64,000 bases of DNA from Tenacibaculum pelagium (GCF_014062345.1 NZ_JACGLS010000001.1:971047-1035046), one strand, 5' to 3'. Positions 35,542 to 45,775 are shown, numbered from the stretch's first letter. Made by a program: numbers and translations. Notes: generated by a model from the letters alone, not told the origin.

Positions 35542-37548
35542 TTAAATCACTCGATTTAACTTTTCGAAAAGCCTGGTTTTCAACCCTGTATAATTGGTAA
35601 TCTCTTCTAAATCTAAATCAGCATTTTTATCTTGAACAGCTTTTAAAATTTCTTTTATTTTCTCTTCAATCAATACTCTTCGAAGGTTTAAAACTGCATC
35701 AGAAACTAATTTTGGAAGTATCTTATTAGTCTCAGTAACAAAAACCTCTTTTCTCTCCCAATCACTTAACGAATATTTTTCTTCATCCATTAAAATATTG
35801 GTTACTAAGTTAGAAATACTTTGATTTTCGTGCATTATTAATTGATCGATAGAAATCTTTTCTTCTTGATTTAATTGATGGATTAACTCGTAATAAGTCA
35901 ATTTAAAAACCTCATCTGTAAATTCAATTTCATCTTCTTGTAAGTTTAAATACAGCTCATTGGAAACTGTATTTTGATACTCTTCTTTCTCCATTACTGG
36001 TCTCCCTTTTTCATCTACACCATCTACCCAATTTACAAAATCTACTACCTCATTACCATACAATAATAATATTCGTATAATTTCTTTTTCAAGAATGTTT
36101 AATTGATCTATCTTTTGATGTCTCTTACCACCTCCTTTTACAGGCATCATTCCCGCTTGTTCCTGAAAATATTCTGGCGGTGGTTGATTAGGGTCTTGTG
36201 ATGAGCTACTTTTTTTAGAATTCGACTTACTTAAGCCTTTACTAATTAATTGAGCAAGCTCGCTAAATAAAACACGTTCGGAAATATCCATAATACGTGC
36301 ACACTCTTGCACATATACTTCTCGTTGAATTCCATCTGGTATTTTAGATATACTCGTAACTATATCACGAATTAAACCTGCTTTTTTAACAGGGTCATTC
36401 GCTGCATCTTTCATTAATAAAGACACTTTAAACTCAATAAAATCTTGCGCTTTATCTTCTAAATACTGTTTTAATTCTGCACTAGAATGTGATTTTGCAA
36501 AACTATCCGGATCTTCACCCTCGGGAAAAGAAACTACTTTCACGTTCATTCCTTGCTCAAGAATTAAATCAATCCCTCGAATTGAGGCTCTAATTCCTGC
36601 AGCATCACCATCAAATAAAACAGTAATATTTTTAGTTAACCGATTTACCAAACGAATTTGATCGGAAGTTAATGCGGTACCAGAAGAAGCAACCACATTT
36701 TCTACACCAGATTGATAAAACGAAATAACATCAGTATATCCTTCAACTAAAAAACAATTGTCTTGTTTCGCAATTTCCTTTTTCGCGTGATAAATTCCGT
36801 ATAAAATTTTACTCTTATGGTAAATATCACTCTCAGGAGAATTTAAATATTTGGCTGCTTTTTTATCGTTTGTAAGAATTCTACCTCCAAAACCTAAAAT
36901 ACGCCCAGACATACTATGTATCGGAAACATAACACGTCCCTTAAAACGATCGAACTTTCTAATTTTTGGACCGCCTTCTTTTACAATGGTTAAACCTGTA
37001 GATTTCAAGTACTTTAAATCGTATCCTTTATCTAAAGCTGCATTGGTAAAATTATCCCATTCGTCTTTACAATATCCTAAATCGAATTTTTCTATAACCT
37101 CTTCACGAAATCCTCTTTCTTTAAAATATGACAAACCAATAGCTCTTCCATTCTGAGAATTCATCAACACATCATGAAAATAATCTTTCGCAAATTTAGA
37201 AACCAAGAACATACTTTCTCGCTCGTTCATCTGTTGCTTTTGCTCGTCAGACTGTTCGGTTTCCTCTATCTCAATATTGTATTTTTTTGCTAGCCACTTT
37301 ATAGCTTCTGGATAGGTATAATGTTCATGTTCCATTAAAAATGAAACTGCATTTCCCCCTTTCCCTGTACTAAAATCTTTCCATATTTGCTTTACGGGAG
37401 ACACCATAAAAGACGGAGTTCTTTCATCTGTAAACGGACTCAATCCTTTAAAACTACTTCCTGATTTTTTGAGCTGTACAAACTCACCTATCACCTCTTC
37501 TACTCGTGCAGCTTCAAAAACTCTCTCTATGGTTTGTTGGGTTATCAT
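35542..37548 (-). CDS. dnaG: DNA primase DnaG with degenerate zinc-binding domain
   Basis: Synthesises RNA primers at the replication fork. The 668 residues show the N-terminal CHC2-like domain (about 1-100), the TOPRIM catalytic core (FLVEGYTDVISFYQSG, then VASSGTALT and LFDGDAAGIRASIRGIDL) and a C-terminal helicase-interaction region. The zinc ligands of CHC2 are all changed: Ser37 and Thr40 (GLSPFT for GLCPFH), Asp58 and Thr61 (KDFSTG for HCFGCG). The surrounding residues, TPSFMVSPVKQIW and GKGGNAVSFLM, are well conserved, so the fold is kept without the metal. Confidence 0.97.
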   Translation of the reverse strand: MITQQTIERVFEAARVEEVIGEFVQLKKSGSSFKGLSPFTDERTPSFMVSPVKQIWKDFSTGKGGNAVSFLMEHEHYTYPEAIKWLAKKYNIEIEETEQSDEQKQQMNERESMFLVSKFAKDYFHDVLMNSQNGRAIGLSYFKERGFREEVIEKFDLGYCKDEWDNFTNAALDKGYDLKYLKSTGLTIVKEGGPKIRKFDRFKGRVMFPIHSMSGRILGFGGRILTNDKKAAKYLNSPESDIYHKSKILYGIYHAKKEIAKQDNCFLVEGYTDVISFYQSGVENVVASSGTALTSDQIRLVNRLTKNITVLFDGDAAGIRASIRGIDLILEQGMNVKVVSFPEGEDPDSFAKSHSSAELKQYLEDKAQDFIEFKVSLLMKDAANDPVKKAGLIRDIVTSISKIPDGIQREVYVQECARIMDISERVLFSELAQLISKGLSKSNSKKSSSSQDPNQPPPEYFQEQAGMMPVKGGGKRHQKIDQLNILEKEIIRILLLYGNEVVDFVNWVDGVDEKGRPVMEKEEYQNTVSNELYLNLQEDEIEFTDEVFKLTYYELIHQLNQEEKISIDQLIMHENQSISNLVTNILMDEEKYSLSDWERKEVFVTETNKILPKLVSDAVLNLRRVLIEEKIKEILKAVQDKNADLDLEEITNYTGLKTRLFEKLNRVI

Positions 37549-37673
37549 AATTCTTAAAATACAACTAACAAATATACTAGTTTTAGCTATTCTCTCCTTA
37601 AAAAGCGAAGTCTTAACATATTTAATTTGTTAAAAACATATAAATATATACTTTTGGCACAAATTCCCCTATT

Positions 37674-39017
37674 ATGAAAATATTTATATCCCTTTGTTTT
37701 ACACTACTTTTTGCTGTTAATATAAATAGTCAAGAAACCATTACTATTCCTGATATCGGCTTAGAAGAATGTTTGATTGATTTAGGTATTGATTCTAACG
37801 GTCTAAACGGAAGTATTTTAGTAAGTGATGCTAAATATGTGGTTAACTTAAATATAAACGACCCGATTACCAACAAACTGCTTCCAAATGTACATTCGAA
37901 AGTTAAAGATTTAACTGGACTTGAACATTTTCCAAACTTAAAAAGGATAGATTGCTACGGAAATAATATCACCAAAATTGATTTATCTAAAAGTACATCT
38001 ATTACTTTTTTGAATTGTAGTGACAATAAAATTGAATCTTTAGACCTTAGTAATAATAAGGAATTAAACTACGTAAGTTGTGATAGTAACAAATTGCATA
38101 CTTTAATTTTAGGAGATAACCCTAATCTTGAAAGTTTGTATTGTAGTTCAAACAAGCTAACCTCTTTAAACGTAGAAGGTTGTTCAAATCTTGAAAGTTT
38201 TGATACTACCGGAAATAAATTAAATACAATTATTGTTAGTAACGAACAACTTTCGAATACTCCTGAAGGATGGTATAAAGACGTAAGTACTAAATACAGT
38301 AATACTTTATCATCAGACAATTCAAGCACTAACAATAATCCTACTGTACAAGAAATAAAAAAAGAAACAACTCCTGCTACACAACAAACTATAGTTGCTC
38401 AATCTACTCCTGTAACAAACAATCAATCAAATGACTCTGCTGCTAATTATTTTCAAAAGTTTCAACTTTCTGTTATTACTGAATATGATAAATCAGTTTT
38501 AAATGCTGCTCATTTACAAAGTAAAAAAGAGGAGTTACAAAAGAAATACAATTTAAATCCTGACCAACTAAACAAATGGATTGCCAAATACTCTAATTTA
38601 AAAGTAAATAATAGAGACGCTAATACAGTACCCCCTGCAAGAAACACAGCAACTTTCTTATTGAAATTTAAAAAATCCGCAGTAGAAGAGTATGAGGAAT
38701 TAGTTTTAAATTCAGCTCATTTACAAAGTAAAAAAGAAATAATTCAGAAAAAATATAATTTAAAACCTGAAGATTTTACAAAATGGATAAATTCTTTTGG
38801 GAATCATTCTTTAAAAGCTAAAACAAATAACTCTGCAGAAACCACAAAAAGTTTCTATGATAAATTTAAAAAATCTGTGGTTGAAGAATATGAGTTTTTA
38901 GTTTTAAACGCCACCTATATACAGAATAAGAAAAGAGAAATACAGCAAAAATATAACCTAACTGCTACTCAACTTAATGAATGGGTAAAAAAACATAGTA
39001 AAGTAAAAACTTTATAA
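37674..39017 (+). CDS. Exported leucine-rich-repeat protein with three HTH-like C-terminal repeats
   Basis: A 447-residue exported protein. The signal peptide is about 1-19 (ending NINSQ). Residues about 20-200 are a leucine-rich-repeat segment typical of flavobacterial surface proteins (DLTGLEHFPNLKRIDC, FLNCSDNKIESLDLS, YCSSNKLTSLNV). A Ser/Thr/Asn/Gln-rich linker (about 205-255) follows, then three copies of a roughly 50-residue unit at about 258, 327 and 393. The unit pattern is FkxxVxxEYxxxVLNxxxLQxKKxxxQxKYNLxxxxLxxWIxK, which resembles the helix-turn-helix of IS3-type OrfA transposases. No T9SS sorting domain is present. Function unknown. Confidence 0.85.
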   Translation: MKIFISLCFTLLFAVNINSQETITIPDIGLEECLIDLGIDSNGLNGSILVSDAKYVVNLNINDPITNKLLPNVHSKVKDLTGLEHFPNLKRIDCYGNNITKIDLSKSTSITFLNCSDNKIESLDLSNNKELNYVSCDSNKLHTLILGDNPNLESLYCSSNKLTSLNVEGCSNLESFDTTGNKLNTIIVSNEQLSNTPEGWYKDVSTKYSNTLSSDNSSTNNNPTVQEIKKETTPATQQTIVAQSTPVTNNQSNDSAANYFQKFQLSVITEYDKSVLNAAHLQSKKEELQKKYNLNPDQLNKWIAKYSNLKVNNRDANTVPPARNTATFLLKFKKSAVEEYEELVLNSAHLQSKKEIIQKKYNLKPEDFTKWINSFGNHSLKAKTNNSAETTKSFYDKFKKSVVEEYEFLVLNATYIQNKKREIQQKYNLTATQLNEWVKKHSKVKTL

Positions 39018-39038
39018 GAACTATTTTATGACAATAAA

Positions 39039-39072
39039 AAAAGACCACATTTTAATAAAAATGTGGTCTTTT
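39039..39072. terminator. Bidirectional terminator between the LRR protein gene and clpX
   Basis: AAAAGACCACATTTT (39039-39053), loop AATA, AAAATGTGGTCTTTT (39058-39072), a 15-bp perfect stem. Confidence 0.9.
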
Positions 39073-39094
39073 AATTTTATACTCTTTTAAAGTT

Positions 39095-40333
39095 TTAAGA
39101 AGCCGCTCTTAATTTCTTTAAAGCTGACTTTGTTAATTTAGCTTCAGCATATTCTTTAGTTACCTTAAATTCCTTTTCATCAGAACTAGGCATATCGAAC
39201 ATTGCATCTGTTAAAATAGCTTCGCATAATGATCTTAATCCACGAGCTCCTAACTTATATTCTACTGCTTTCTCTACAATGTATAGCAATGCTTCTTCTG
39301 TCATAAAAAATTCAACATCATCCATTGCAAACAATTTTGTATACTGTTTAATGATTGAATTCTTAGGCTCCGTTAAAATTGCTCTTAATGTTTTAGCGTC
39401 TAACGGGTTCATATAACTTAACACTGGTAAACGCCCAATAATTTCAGGAATTAAACCAAAAGATTTTAAATCAGAAGGAATAATGTACTGTAATAAGTTA
39501 TCCTCATCAATTTTATCTTCATCTATCGATGCACTATATCCAACAGCTTGCATATTTAAACGCTTACTGATAATTCTATCAATACCAGAAAAAGCTCCTC
39601 CTGCAATGAATAAAATATCTTTAGTATCAACTTCAATAAATTTTTGATCTGGATGCTTTCTTCCTCCTTTAGGAGCTACATTTACCACCGTACCTTCTAA
39701 TAACTTTAATAAAGCCTGCTGAACACCTTCTCCCGATACATCTCGTGTAATTGATGGGTTATCACCTTTACGAGCTATCTTATCAATCTCATCAATAAAA
39801 ATGATTCCTTGTTGCGCTTTTTCAACATCATAATCGGCTGCTTGTAATAAACGGCTTAAAATACTTTCAACATCTTCACCTACATAACCAGCCTGAGTTA
39901 ATACTGTTGCATCAACTATAGAAAATGGAACATTTAACATTTTCGCAATTGTACGCGCTACCAATGTTTTTCCTGTACCTGTTTCTCCTACTAAAACAAT
40001 ATTCGATTTTTCAATCTCAACCTCATCAGCATCGTCTTTAGATTGCAATAACCTTTTATAGTGATTATACACTGCAACAGACATTGCTTTCTTAGTTGGA
40101 TCTTGCCCTATGATGTATTGATCTAAAAAACCTTTAATTTCTCTAGGCTTTTTTAAGGTTAAGTCTTTAGACAACCCACCTGTTTTAGCTTCAGCTATTT
40201 CTTCTTCAACAATTCCATGAGCTTGCTCAATACATTTATCGCAAATGTGCGCATCCATACCAGCGATTAATAAATCGGTTTCTGGTTTTTTACGCCCACA
40301 AAAGGAACATTGTAAGTTTTCTTCTTTCGACAT
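39095..40333 (-). CDS. clpX: ATP-dependent Clp protease ATP-binding subunit ClpX
   Basis: AAA+ unfoldase that feeds substrates to ClpP. In 412 residues the N-terminal zinc-binding domain is intact (Cys9, Cys12, Cys31, Cys34). Walker A is in [12 protein letters not shown] and Walker B in [12 protein letters not shown]. The ClpP-docking IGF-type loop region and the C-terminal domain are present. It is 43 bp downstream of clpP on the same strand, an operon with tig and clpP as in many bacteria. Confidence 0.98.
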   Translation of the reverse strand: MSKEENLQCSFCGRKKPETDLLIAGMDAHICDKCIEQAHGIVEEEIAEAKTGGLSKDLTLKKPREIKGFLDQYIIGQDPTKKAMSVAVYNHYKRLLQSKDDADEVEIEKSNIVLVGETGTGKTLVARTIAKMLNVPFSIVDATVLTQAGYVGEDVESILSRLLQAADYDVEKAQQGIIFIDEIDKIARKGDNPSITRDVSGEGVQQALLKLLEGTVVNVAPKGGRKHPDQKFIEVDTKDILFIAGGAFSGIDRIISKRLNMQAVGYSASIDEDKIDEDNLLQYIIPSDLKSFGLIPEIIGRLPVLSYMNPLDAKTLRAILTEPKNSIIKQYTKLFAMDDVEFFMTEEALLYIVEKAVEYKLGARGLRSLCEAILTDAMFDMPSSDEKEFKVTKEYAEAKLTKSALKKLRAAS

Positions 40334-40376
40334 CTTATCAGCTTATTACCAATAGCATTTACTATTAGTTGTTAAT

Positions 40377-41036
40377 CTATTTTCTAGTTAAAATTTCATC
40401 TACCATTCCGTAGGTTTTTGCCTCGTCAGCTTTCATCCAATAATCTCTATCAGAATCTTCTTGTACTTTTTCAAAAGATTGCCCAGAATGTTCTGAAATA
40501 ATATTATATAATTCAGTTTTTAATTTTCCGATTTCTTTCACAGTAATTTCCATATCAGAAGCTTGTCCTTGTGCCCCTCCCATTGGTTGATGAATCATAA
40601 TACGTGAATGTGGCAAAGCAGAACGTTTTCCTTTTGCTCCTGCACACATTAAAACTGCTCCCATAGAAGCTGCCATACCTGTACAAATTGTAGCTACATC
40701 TGGCTTAATAAATTGCATCGTATCGTAAATACCTAAACCTGCATATACTCCACCTCCTGGTGAGTTGATATAGATTGAAATATCTTTACTCGCATCTATA
40801 CTTTCTAAAAATAATAACTGAGCTTGAATTACATTAGCCACCTGATCGTTAACACCAGTACCTAAAAAAATAATTCTATCCATCATTAAACGAGAAAAAA
40901 CATCCATTTGAGTAATGTTCATCTGACGTTCTTCCATAATATATGGCGTTAAACTACTTGTTATTTTGCCTAAATATGTACTATTTATTCCTTGGTGCTT
41001 AGTTGCGTATTTTTCGAATTCTTTTCCGTAATCCAT
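40377..41036 (-). CDS. clpP: ATP-dependent Clp protease proteolytic subunit ClpP
   Basis: Serine peptidase that assembles into the ClpP tetradecamer. The 219 residues contain the catalytic serine in GMAASMGAVLM and the histidine in SRIMIHQPMGG, and the Asp lies further on in the SDRDYWM region. A short N-terminal extension precedes the mature start, as usual. It lies between tig and clpX. Confidence 0.98.
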   Translation of the reverse strand: MDYGKEFEKYATKHQGINSTYLGKITSSLTPYIMEERQMNITQMDVFSRLMMDRIIFLGTGVNDQVANVIQAQLLFLESIDASKDISIYINSPGGGVYAGLGIYDTMQFIKPDVATICTGMAASMGAVLMCAGAKGKRSALPHSRIMIHQPMGGAQGQASDMEITVKEIGKLKTELYNIISEHSGQSFEKVQEDSDRDYWMKADEAKTYGMVDEILTRK

Positions 41037-41112
41037 TCTAAAAATGTTTTTGGGTTATAAGATGTAAATATAAGAACTATTAAGTTAATATTTTGTTACA
41101 GTATAAGGCTAA

Positions 41113-41140
41113 AAAAACCTGAATTCTCATTCAGGTTTTT
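41113..41140 (-). terminator. Terminator of tig
   Basis: AAAAACCTGAAT (41113-41124), loop TCTC, ATTCAGGTTTTT (41129-41140). It lies in the 127-bp gap between tig and clpP, so clpP probably also has its own promoter. Confidence 0.85.
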
Positions 41141-41163
41141 AATATTAAATCAGTTAAAAACTG

Positions 41164-42486
41164 TTATTTATATACTTCTTTAATGAAATCTTCGTAAGAA
41201 ACTTCTTTCGAATCAAAACTCATATTCTCTTTATAAAAAGCTAATAATTTTTGAGAAATTAATTGTGCTTGTAACTTTTGAGCTTCATCTTGATTTTGTA
41301 AGATTCTACCAGCAATATCATCTAACTCTTTTTCTTCTGGATTCATGTTACCAAACTGAGCCATTTGCGAACGGATAAATCCTTTTGCATAGTCTACTAA
41401 TTCAGCATAGTCTAATTTGATATCGTTATCTTTCATAATCTTTCCTTCGATTAATTGGTAACGCAATCCTTTTTCAGACTTTTCGTATTCTGCAGCTGCC
41501 TCTTCAGTAGTTAATTGCTTTTCACCAGCAGTTTGCAACCACTTTTGTAAAAATTCTGAAGGTAAATCAAACTTTGTATTATCAACTAAGTTCTCAGTAA
41601 TTGCATTTAATAATTGCTGATCTGCTTGTTGTTGAAATTGCTTTTCAGCATCTTCTTTAATTTTATCTTTTAATTCTGTTACAGTACTTACACTTCCATC
41701 AGCAAATAACTTGTCAAATAATTCTTTATCTAACTCAGCTGGTTCAGTTTCAGTAATTTCTTCGATCGTTAAAGTTACAGGAACATCTAACCCATGAACA
41801 GCATCATGATCTACACCTAAAGCTCCTTGTAATTTATGCTCATCTTCAAATAAGTTTTTAGTTTTTAATTCTAAAACATCTCCTACTTTAGCACCAACAA
41901 ACTTTTTTAAGTTTGTTTTTCCTTTAATATCTTTTACAGAAATTGTAGATTTCTTGTTGATTTCTTCTGCTTCGTTTACGAATGTACCTGTAATGTTTGC
42001 TTCTTCAGTAGCTGCATCTTTAGTTAACATTTTACCGTAACGAGTTTGGATGTTCTCAACCTCTTTTTCTAATAATTCATCAGTAGCAACAATGTTGTAC
42101 TGCATTACTTTTTTCTTAGGCTTTAAGTTTACATCGAACTCAGGAGCTAATCCTAATTCGAACTCAAAAGAAAATTTATCAGCATCCCAGTTAAAATCGT
42201 CTTGTACTCTTGGTAACGGATTACCTAAAATATCTAACTTTTCTTCAACTAAGTACTTATTTAACGATTCTTGTAAAAGCTTGTTTACTTCATCAATCAT
42301 TATTGATTTTCCGTATTGCTTCTTAACCATTCCCATTGGTACTTGACCTTTTCTAAATCCTGGGATGTTCGCTGTTTTACGGTAATCGTTTAATACTTTA
42401 GTTACTTTATCTTGATAATCTTCAGCAACGATATCAACTTTTACAACTGCGTTTAACGCATCTACGTTTTCTTTTGTAATATTCAT
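41164..42486 (-). CDS. tig: Trigger factor
   Basis: Ribosome-associated chaperone. The 440-residue protein has an N-terminal ribosome-binding domain (about 1-115) with IPGFRKGQVP, the ribosome-docking loop. The central peptidyl-prolyl isomerase domain (about 155-240) is divergent, with an AEEINKKST-like region in place of a typical FKBP core. The C-terminal arm domain is helical and Gln/Glu-rich. The poorly conserved middle domain is common in Bacteroidota trigger factors. Confidence 0.93.
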   Translation of the reverse strand: MNITKENVDALNAVVKVDIVAEDYQDKVTKVLNDYRKTANIPGFRKGQVPMGMVKKQYGKSIMIDEVNKLLQESLNKYLVEEKLDILGNPLPRVQDDFNWDADKFSFEFELGLAPEFDVNLKPKKKVMQYNIVATDELLEKEVENIQTRYGKMLTKDAATEEANITGTFVNEAEEINKKSTISVKDIKGKTNLKKFVGAKVGDVLELKTKNLFEDEHKLQGALGVDHDAVHGLDVPVTLTIEEITETEPAELDKELFDKLFADGSVSTVTELKDKIKEDAEKQFQQQADQQLLNAITENLVDNTKFDLPSEFLQKWLQTAGEKQLTTEEAAAEYEKSEKGLRYQLIEGKIMKDNDIKLDYAELVDYAKGFIRSQMAQFGNMNPEEKELDDIAGRILQNQDEAQKLQAQLISQKLLAFYKENMSFDSKEVSYEDFIKEVYK

Positions 42487-42569
42487 CTTAAAATCTGTTT
42501 CTTTAAAATCGGGTGCAAAATTAGTTAATTTTTACTATTCTGCAAAAGGTTTAACTCTTTCGTTTTCAG

Positions 42570-42917
42570 TTATTTTTTCTCTTCTTTTAATAGCGAAAAT
42601 AGGAATGACCTAAATATGGATAATAACACACTAAATAATAGCGCTGTAAAAAATCCGCTCACTGCAAATCCTGCAACCAACTTACCTGCCAATAATATAA
42701 TTATAGCATTAATTACAAACAGGAATAAACCTAATGTTACAATGGTTGCTGGCAACGTAAAAAACACTAATAACGGACGCACAAACATATTTAACAACGA
42801 TATGGTTATCGCTACTAAAACTGCAGTTACATAATTTGTTACTAATACTCCTGGAATTATATGAGCCAATACCATAACTGCTACAGCGGTTAATAGTATT
42901 TTTAAAAATATTTTCAT
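42570..42917 (-). CDS. Small four-helix membrane protein (phage holin superfamily IV, DUF360)
   Basis: A 115-residue inner-membrane protein with four hydrophobic helices (about 5-24, 28-50, 55-80 and 84-108) and a charged C-terminus (LLKEEKK). The central NMFVRPLLVFFTLPATIVTLGL region is typical of the family annotated as mycobacterial 4-TMS holin-like or DUF360. It is common in chromosomes away from prophages, so a lysis role is not implied. It is a separate unit just upstream of tig on the same strand. Confidence 0.88.
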   Translation of the reverse strand: MKIFLKILLTAVAVMVLAHIIPGVLVTNYVTAVLVAITISLLNMFVRPLLVFFTLPATIVTLGLFLFVINAIIILLAGKLVAGFAVSGFFTALLFSVLLSIFRSFLFSLLKEEKK

Positions 42918-43059
42918 GTATTTGTTTTTTTACAAATACTAAAGCGATAACCATACCAAATGAGAAACACTGAAATTTTGGCAGATTTTAACTAAGTAAA
43001 CATATACAATATGTAACAAAAAATATTTTTCAACTACTTATAGATAAACCTCAAACAAA

Positions 43060-43536
43060 ATGAGATATCAACTAAAAAAAGGGAAACTTAAAGAATTAGG
43101 CTATAAATTAACCTTTCTATTTTCAATAATAATTTTAATTGATTTCTTTTACCCTGGAACACCGTACAACGAAACAATTATTGATATAAAAAGAGAAAAG
43201 CAGCAATATTATAATGCAGGTGGAAACTCACATAGTTCTTATAGAATATTTACCCACAAGCACAACTTTACAACAACCACCAACTTTGCAAAAAGTGTAA
43301 AAAAAAATCAAACCATTAGCTATGTTATTTCTCCTATATTTCAAGAAGTAAATAGCCATTTCACTAACAAATCCAACAAAAACCTACACTCATTACGATT
43401 GTTCTCTGGATTAATTATGCCAGCATTTATAATATTAATTATTTTAGGAAGTCAAAAATTCAAATGGAAAATAGAAAACCTAATTTTCATTCTTCAAATA
43501 TTACTAATAGGAAATCTGTTTTTTTTAATGAACTAA
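43060..43536 (+). CDS. Hypothetical membrane protein
   Basis: A 158-residue protein I do not recognise. One membrane helix near the N-terminus (about 14-30) is followed by an 80-residue extracytoplasmic-type segment rich in Asn, Ser and His (IDIKREKQQYYNAGG and following). Two more helices lie at about 110-130 and 138-156. The layout recalls the DUF3592-like group of small membrane proteins, but I cannot confirm that. It ends two bases before the convergent hydrolase gene. Confidence 0.65.
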   Translation: MRYQLKKGKLKELGYKLTFLFSIIILIDFFYPGTPYNETIIDIKREKQQYYNAGGNSHSSYRIFTHKHNFTTTTNFAKSVKKNQTISYVISPIFQEVNSHFTNKSNKNLHSLRLFSGLIMPAFIILIILGSQKFKWKIENLIFILQILLIGNLFFLMN

Positions 43537-43538
43537 TT

Positions 43539-44309
43539 TCATAAAACTAAAAACCCTACCAAAGTCTCATAAAAATCTTTAGGATTTTCAGCATGTAGCC
43601 AATGCCCTGCATTGACTATTGTTTTTATTGTAGAATTTGGGAAGTGTGCATTGATAATTGGCTCTTCATCTTTAGAAATATACCCTGAGTTCTCACCTTT
43701 TAAAAATAAAGTTCCACCTCCAAAAACTGTAAACGATGGTAGCGCAACGCCAACTTCGTTGTTGTTTTCAGTTAAAGAGTTTAAATTAAAACGATATCCT
43801 AACTCATCTTTAGTTTTACGATACACACTCTTTAATAAAAACTGTCGCACACCAACTTCAGGAATTAGCTCAGACAACTTTTCATCAATCAATTTTCTTG
43901 AATTTTGCACAGTAAAATCAACCGAATTTAATGCATCTAAAATATCGTGATGATGTGGAGGATACATTCTTGGTGAAATATCAGCAACTATTAATTTATT
44001 TACCAATTCAGGGTATTCCACAGCGAATAGCATTACTGTCTTCCCTCCCATTGAATGCCCTAATAAATCAACTCTTTCTAAACTATGATATTGTATATAA
44101 TTATATAAATCTTCAACCAACAACTCGTAGTTAAACTCATCAGAATGAAAACTACGCCCATGATTACGTTGATCTATCAAATGCACTTGAAAACCATCTT
44201 CAGCAAGCTTGTTGGCATGAGATTTCCAATTATCTCCCATACCAAAATAACCATGAAGAATTAACAAAGGCTTACCCTCTCCTACTATTCTAGAATGCAA
44301 TATTTCCAT
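43539..44309 (-). CDS. Alpha/beta-fold hydrolase
   Basis: A 256-residue esterase/lipase-like enzyme. HGYFGMGDNW forms the oxyanion-hole region, DQRNHGRS follows, and the nucleophile elbow is GHSMGG (Ser about 96). The likely catalytic His is in VNAGHWLHAENP near the C-terminus. The sequence pattern is like the YbfF esterase group. Its start is two bases after the pdxJ stop, so it is co-transcribed with pdxJ. Substrate unknown. Confidence 0.9.
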   Translation of the reverse strand: MEILHSRIVGEGKPLLILHGYFGMGDNWKSHANKLAEDGFQVHLIDQRNHGRSFHSDEFNYELLVEDLYNYIQYHSLERVDLLGHSMGGKTVMLFAVEYPELVNKLIVADISPRMYPPHHHDILDALNSVDFTVQNSRKLIDEKLSELIPEVGVRQFLLKSVYRKTKDELGYRFNLNSLTENNNEVGVALPSFTVFGGGTLFLKGENSGYISKDEEPIINAHFPNSTIKTIVNAGHWLHAENPKDFYETLVGFLVL

Positions 44310-44310
44310 A

Positions 44311-45024
44311 TTACTGTAGTCGATGTAAATACATATTCACTACATTCTCTAATCCTAAATATAAAGACTCAGAAATTAGCGCATGTCCGATAGAAACCTC
44401 TGCCAAATTTGGAATACTCTCTTTAAAAAACTTGATATTATCTAAACTCAAATCATGACCTGCATTAATACCTAAACCTAAATCGTGCGCTAAAATAGCA
44501 GCATCAGCATATGGTTTTACACCAGCTTTATTTCCTTTTTCAAATTGAGTTGCAAACTCTTCGGTGTACAACTCTATTCTATCCGCTCCTGTTTTTGCAG
44601 CTGCTTCGATTAATTTTAAATCTGTATCAATAAAAATTGAAGTTCTAATTCCTGCATTTTTAAATTCAGCAATTACCTCCTGTAAATAAGATTGATGTTT
44701 AATTGTATCCCAACCCGCATTAGATGTTAACTGATCTACACTATCTGGAACCAAAGTTACTTGTGTTGGTTTTATTTCTAAAACCATTTGAGTAAATTTA
44801 TCTATCGGGTTTCCTTCAATATTGTATTCCGTAGTTACAATTGGTTTTAAATCATACGCATCTTGATAACGAATATGACGTTCATCTGGTCTTGGATGAA
44901 TGGTAATTCCTTCTGCTCCGAATTCTTGAATATCTTTTGCTACCTGTAATAAATTAGGCACATCTCCGCCACGAGAATTACGCAATGTTGCAATTTTATT
45001 AATATTTACGCTTAACTTTGTCAT
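44311..45024 (-). CDS. pdxJ: Pyridoxine 5'-phosphate synthase
   Basis: Condenses 1-deoxyxylulose-5-phosphate with 3-amino-2-oxopropyl phosphate to give pyridoxine phosphate in vitamin B6 synthesis. Its 237 residues match the family, with [38 protein letters not shown] and GINAGHDL. It is divergent from the CBS-domain gene and is followed by the alpha/beta hydrolase. Confidence 0.96.
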   Translation of the reverse strand: MTKLSVNINKIATLRNSRGGDVPNLLQVAKDIQEFGAEGITIHPRPDERHIRYQDAYDLKPIVTTEYNIEGNPIDKFTQMVLEIKPTQVTLVPDSVDQLTSNAGWDTIKHQSYLQEVIAEFKNAGIRTSIFIDTDLKLIEAAAKTGADRIELYTEEFATQFEKGNKAGVKPYADAAILAHDLGLGINAGHDLSLDNIKFFKESIPNLAEVSIGHALISESLYLGLENVVNMYLHRLQ

Positions 45025-45083
45025 CTCATAAAATTAGACTACAAAGGTAAATCATTAAAACATTTTAACCTATATTCGTAATA

Positions 45084-45743
45084 ATGAATGTCAACGATTT
45101 TATACTAAAAGAAATTAAAGCACTTACTTTAAAAAGTACTGTTAAGAGTGCTCAAAAACTGTGTGAAAACTTACCAATTACTCATATTCCTATTGTTGAG
45201 AATGGGAAGTTGATTGGCTGCATTCCTGAAAGTGATATCCAAACGATTGAGAACAAGAATCGTGAACTTAGTGAATACTCTTATTTATTAGATCATTTTT
45301 TTACAAATGAGAAAGCAACTCTATTAGATTTAATCGTATTATTTGCTGATAACGATTGTAACTTAATTCCTGTCTTAGATAAGAATAAAAACTATATAGG
45401 CTATTATGAATTAAGCGACATACTTGATGCTTTTGCCGACAGTCCTTTTTTACACAACGAAAGTGACACGTTAATTATTACCAAAAGCAAGAATGATTAC
45501 TCTATGGGGCAAATAGCCCAAATAGTAGAAACTAACAACGGAAAACTTTTAGGTTTTTATATTTCTTCTGAAAATCAAGATAGCATTCACGTAACATTAA
45601 AAATTATTTCTGAAGAGATAAATGAAATAATCCAAACTTTTAGAAGATACGACTATAATGTTATCACCCAACATGAAGATGATTTCTATTTAGAGGAACT
45701 TAAAGATAGAGCTGAATATTTAAGAAAATACCTAGACATGTAA
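45084..45743 (+). CDS. CBS-domain protein with ACT-like C-terminus
   Basis: A 219-residue cytosolic protein. Two CBS motifs fill residues about 1-130 (ITHIPIVENGKLIGCIPESD and NLIPVLDKNKNYIGYYELSD), which usually bind adenosyl ligands. The C-terminal part (about 135-219) looks ACT-like, followed by a helical tail (FYLEELKDRAEYLRKYLDM). It is 32 bp upstream of nadK and probably co-transcribed, so a link to adenylate or NAD status is possible but unproven. Confidence 0.85.
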   Translation: MNVNDFILKEIKALTLKSTVKSAQKLCENLPITHIPIVENGKLIGCIPESDIQTIENKNRELSEYSYLLDHFFTNEKATLLDLIVLFADNDCNLIPVLDKNKNYIGYYELSDILDAFADSPFLHNESDTLIITKSKNDYSMGQIAQIVETNNGKLLGFYISSENQDSIHVTLKIISEEINEIIQTFRRYDYNVITQHEDDFYLEELKDRAEYLRKYLDM

Positions 45744-45775
45744 TCTTTACATTACTTCAACCAAACATTATAAAA

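Noticed and set aside
42570..42917. A prophage holin
   Set aside because: The family name suggests lysis, but no phage genes surround it and the family is widespread in ordinary chromosomes.
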